A stretch of 64,000 bases of DNA from Ruania zhangjianzhongii. GTDB lineage: Bacteria > Actinomycetota > Actinomycetes > Actinomycetales > Beutenbergiaceae. The DNA is taken from contig NZ_CP042828.1 in assembly GCF_008000995.1 (NCBI RefSeq), positions 2,108,001-2,172,000 on the forward strand, read 5' to 3'. Positions within the stretch are counted from its first letter, which is position 1. Every line of letters begins with the position of its first letter. The notes below the pieces were generated by a model. It had not been told where the DNA came from, did no database searches, and worked only from the letters and a program-made list of their open reading frames with translations. The position numbers and the translations under genes were made by a program. This document shows positions 63,432 to 64,000 of the stretch, piece after piece.

Positions 63432-64000
63432 ATGCTCGACTTGATCGGCGACGACGCGAGCGGCTACCTGTCCGCGCCGGCCGAACGTTCCCGGTGGCAG
63501 GACACCTGGACCATGCAGCGCACCCGCCGGGAGGCGATGGCCCTGCTCGCCCGCACCTACGGCTCCTGGACTCGCACGCTGTGTGGCGCCCTGGCCACCG
63601 CTGTGCTGCTCGGCGGTGCCTATCTCCTCGGCCAGGGGGTGGCAGGTCTGGTCGACGACGGCGGACTGGTCGCCGTGGCACTGATGGTGGCCGCGGTGCT
63701 GCTGTTGCTGGCCGGCCTGGCCGGAGCGGGGTATGTGCTCTTCACCGGCACCCGGGTGGTCGGCGCGCTGCGCGCGTGGAGCTCAGCTCGATCGCGCGAC
63801 GGCGGTCCAGGCCTGCGGTTGTTGTTCACCCCCGCCGTCGTGGTCCGGCTGGTGCTCGCGGTGGTTCTGCTCGCTGCCTGCGTCACGCTGGTACTGGTCC
63901 GCACCGGCGTGCTGCTGGCCGAGACAGAGGAGACGGCAGGCGGGGCCCTGTGGCAGTGGTTCGCCGCGGCCGTGGCCGCCGGGAGCGCTCTCGCCGCTCT
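63432..64000 (+). CDS. Membrane protein, 5' part (runs off window end)
   Basis: At least 189 residues from an ATG at 63432 (GGAG 6-9 bases upstream) with no stop before the edge. The N-terminus is soluble (MLDLIGDDASGYLSAPAERS), then four hydrophobic segments at about 50-70, 76-105, 132-155 and 172-189. Not recognised. It starts 13 bp after the LarA-like gene and is probably in the same operon. Confidence 0.7.
   Translation, partial: MLDLIGDDASGYLSAPAERSRWQDTWTMQRTRREAMALLARTYGSWTRTLCGALATAVLLGGAYLLGQGVAGLVDDGGLVAVALMVAAVLLLLAGLAGAGYVLFTGTRVVGALRAWSSARSRDGGPGLRLLFTPAVVVRLVLAVVLLAACVTLVLVRTGVLLAETEETAGGALWQWFAAAVAAGSALAA

Overview
The window is high-GC DNA with dense genes, frequent GTG starts, four-base ATGA/GTGA stop-start overlaps and actinobacterial housekeeping blocks. 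The gene order (leuS, comEA-comEC-holA, rpsT, lepA-hemW, hrcA-dnaJ-rsmE, phoH-ybeY-CNNM-era) fits a Micrococcales-type actinobacterium. I cannot fix the genus from sequence alone. No rRNA, tRNA, CRISPR array, insertion sequence or prophage was seen.

Region 1 (1-28,257) is mostly chromosomal core. It opens with the 5' end of an AraC-type regulator divergent from an NmrA-like oxidoreductase, then dps, leuS, a split-barrel flavoprotein, a competence pair whose ComEC lacks its C-terminal half, holA and rpsT converging on a shared terminator, a lone PemK/MazF-like gene, a thiolase divergent from succinyl-CoA:3-ketoacid CoA-transferase subunits (ketone body use), lepA-hemW, two tandem proline-rich membrane paralogues, a DUF3097 gene, the CIRCE-controlled hrcA-dnaJ-rsmE cluster and the phoH-ybeY-CNNM-era operon. 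A leaderless alpha/beta hydrolase with a membrane tail follows (28,276-29,763).

Region 2 (29,834-62,001) is about 32 kb and is the striking part: a type VII (ESX-like) secretion locus fused to a Ser/Thr phospho-signalling module. In order: a PP2C phosphatase, an acidic 822-residue FHA protein, a transmembrane Ser/Thr kinase, an FHA protein with a C-terminal possible DNA-binding domain, a 2023-residue exported protein with about 11 Ig/cadherin-like and 5 FN3 modules, MoxR AAA+, DUF58, a transglutaminase-fold membrane protein whose C/H/D triad is completely replaced, EccC (opposite strand), a first EccD-like protein, an RDD-FHA fusion, a WXG100 pair (opposite strand), a second EccD, EccB, mycosin MycP, a duplicated YbaB-fold protein, and two large probable substrates or effectors. 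EccA, EccE, EspG and PE/PPE genes are not seen. My reading is that kinase, phosphatase and three FHA proteins gate or assemble the secretion machine, that MoxR-DUF58-pseudotransglutaminase is an assembly unit, and that the giant Ig/FN3 protein is an envelope component. This last paragraph of roles is inference from gene order.

Region 3 (62,102-64,000) holds a LarA-family (lactate racemase-like) enzyme and the start of an unrecognised membrane protein that runs off the window.
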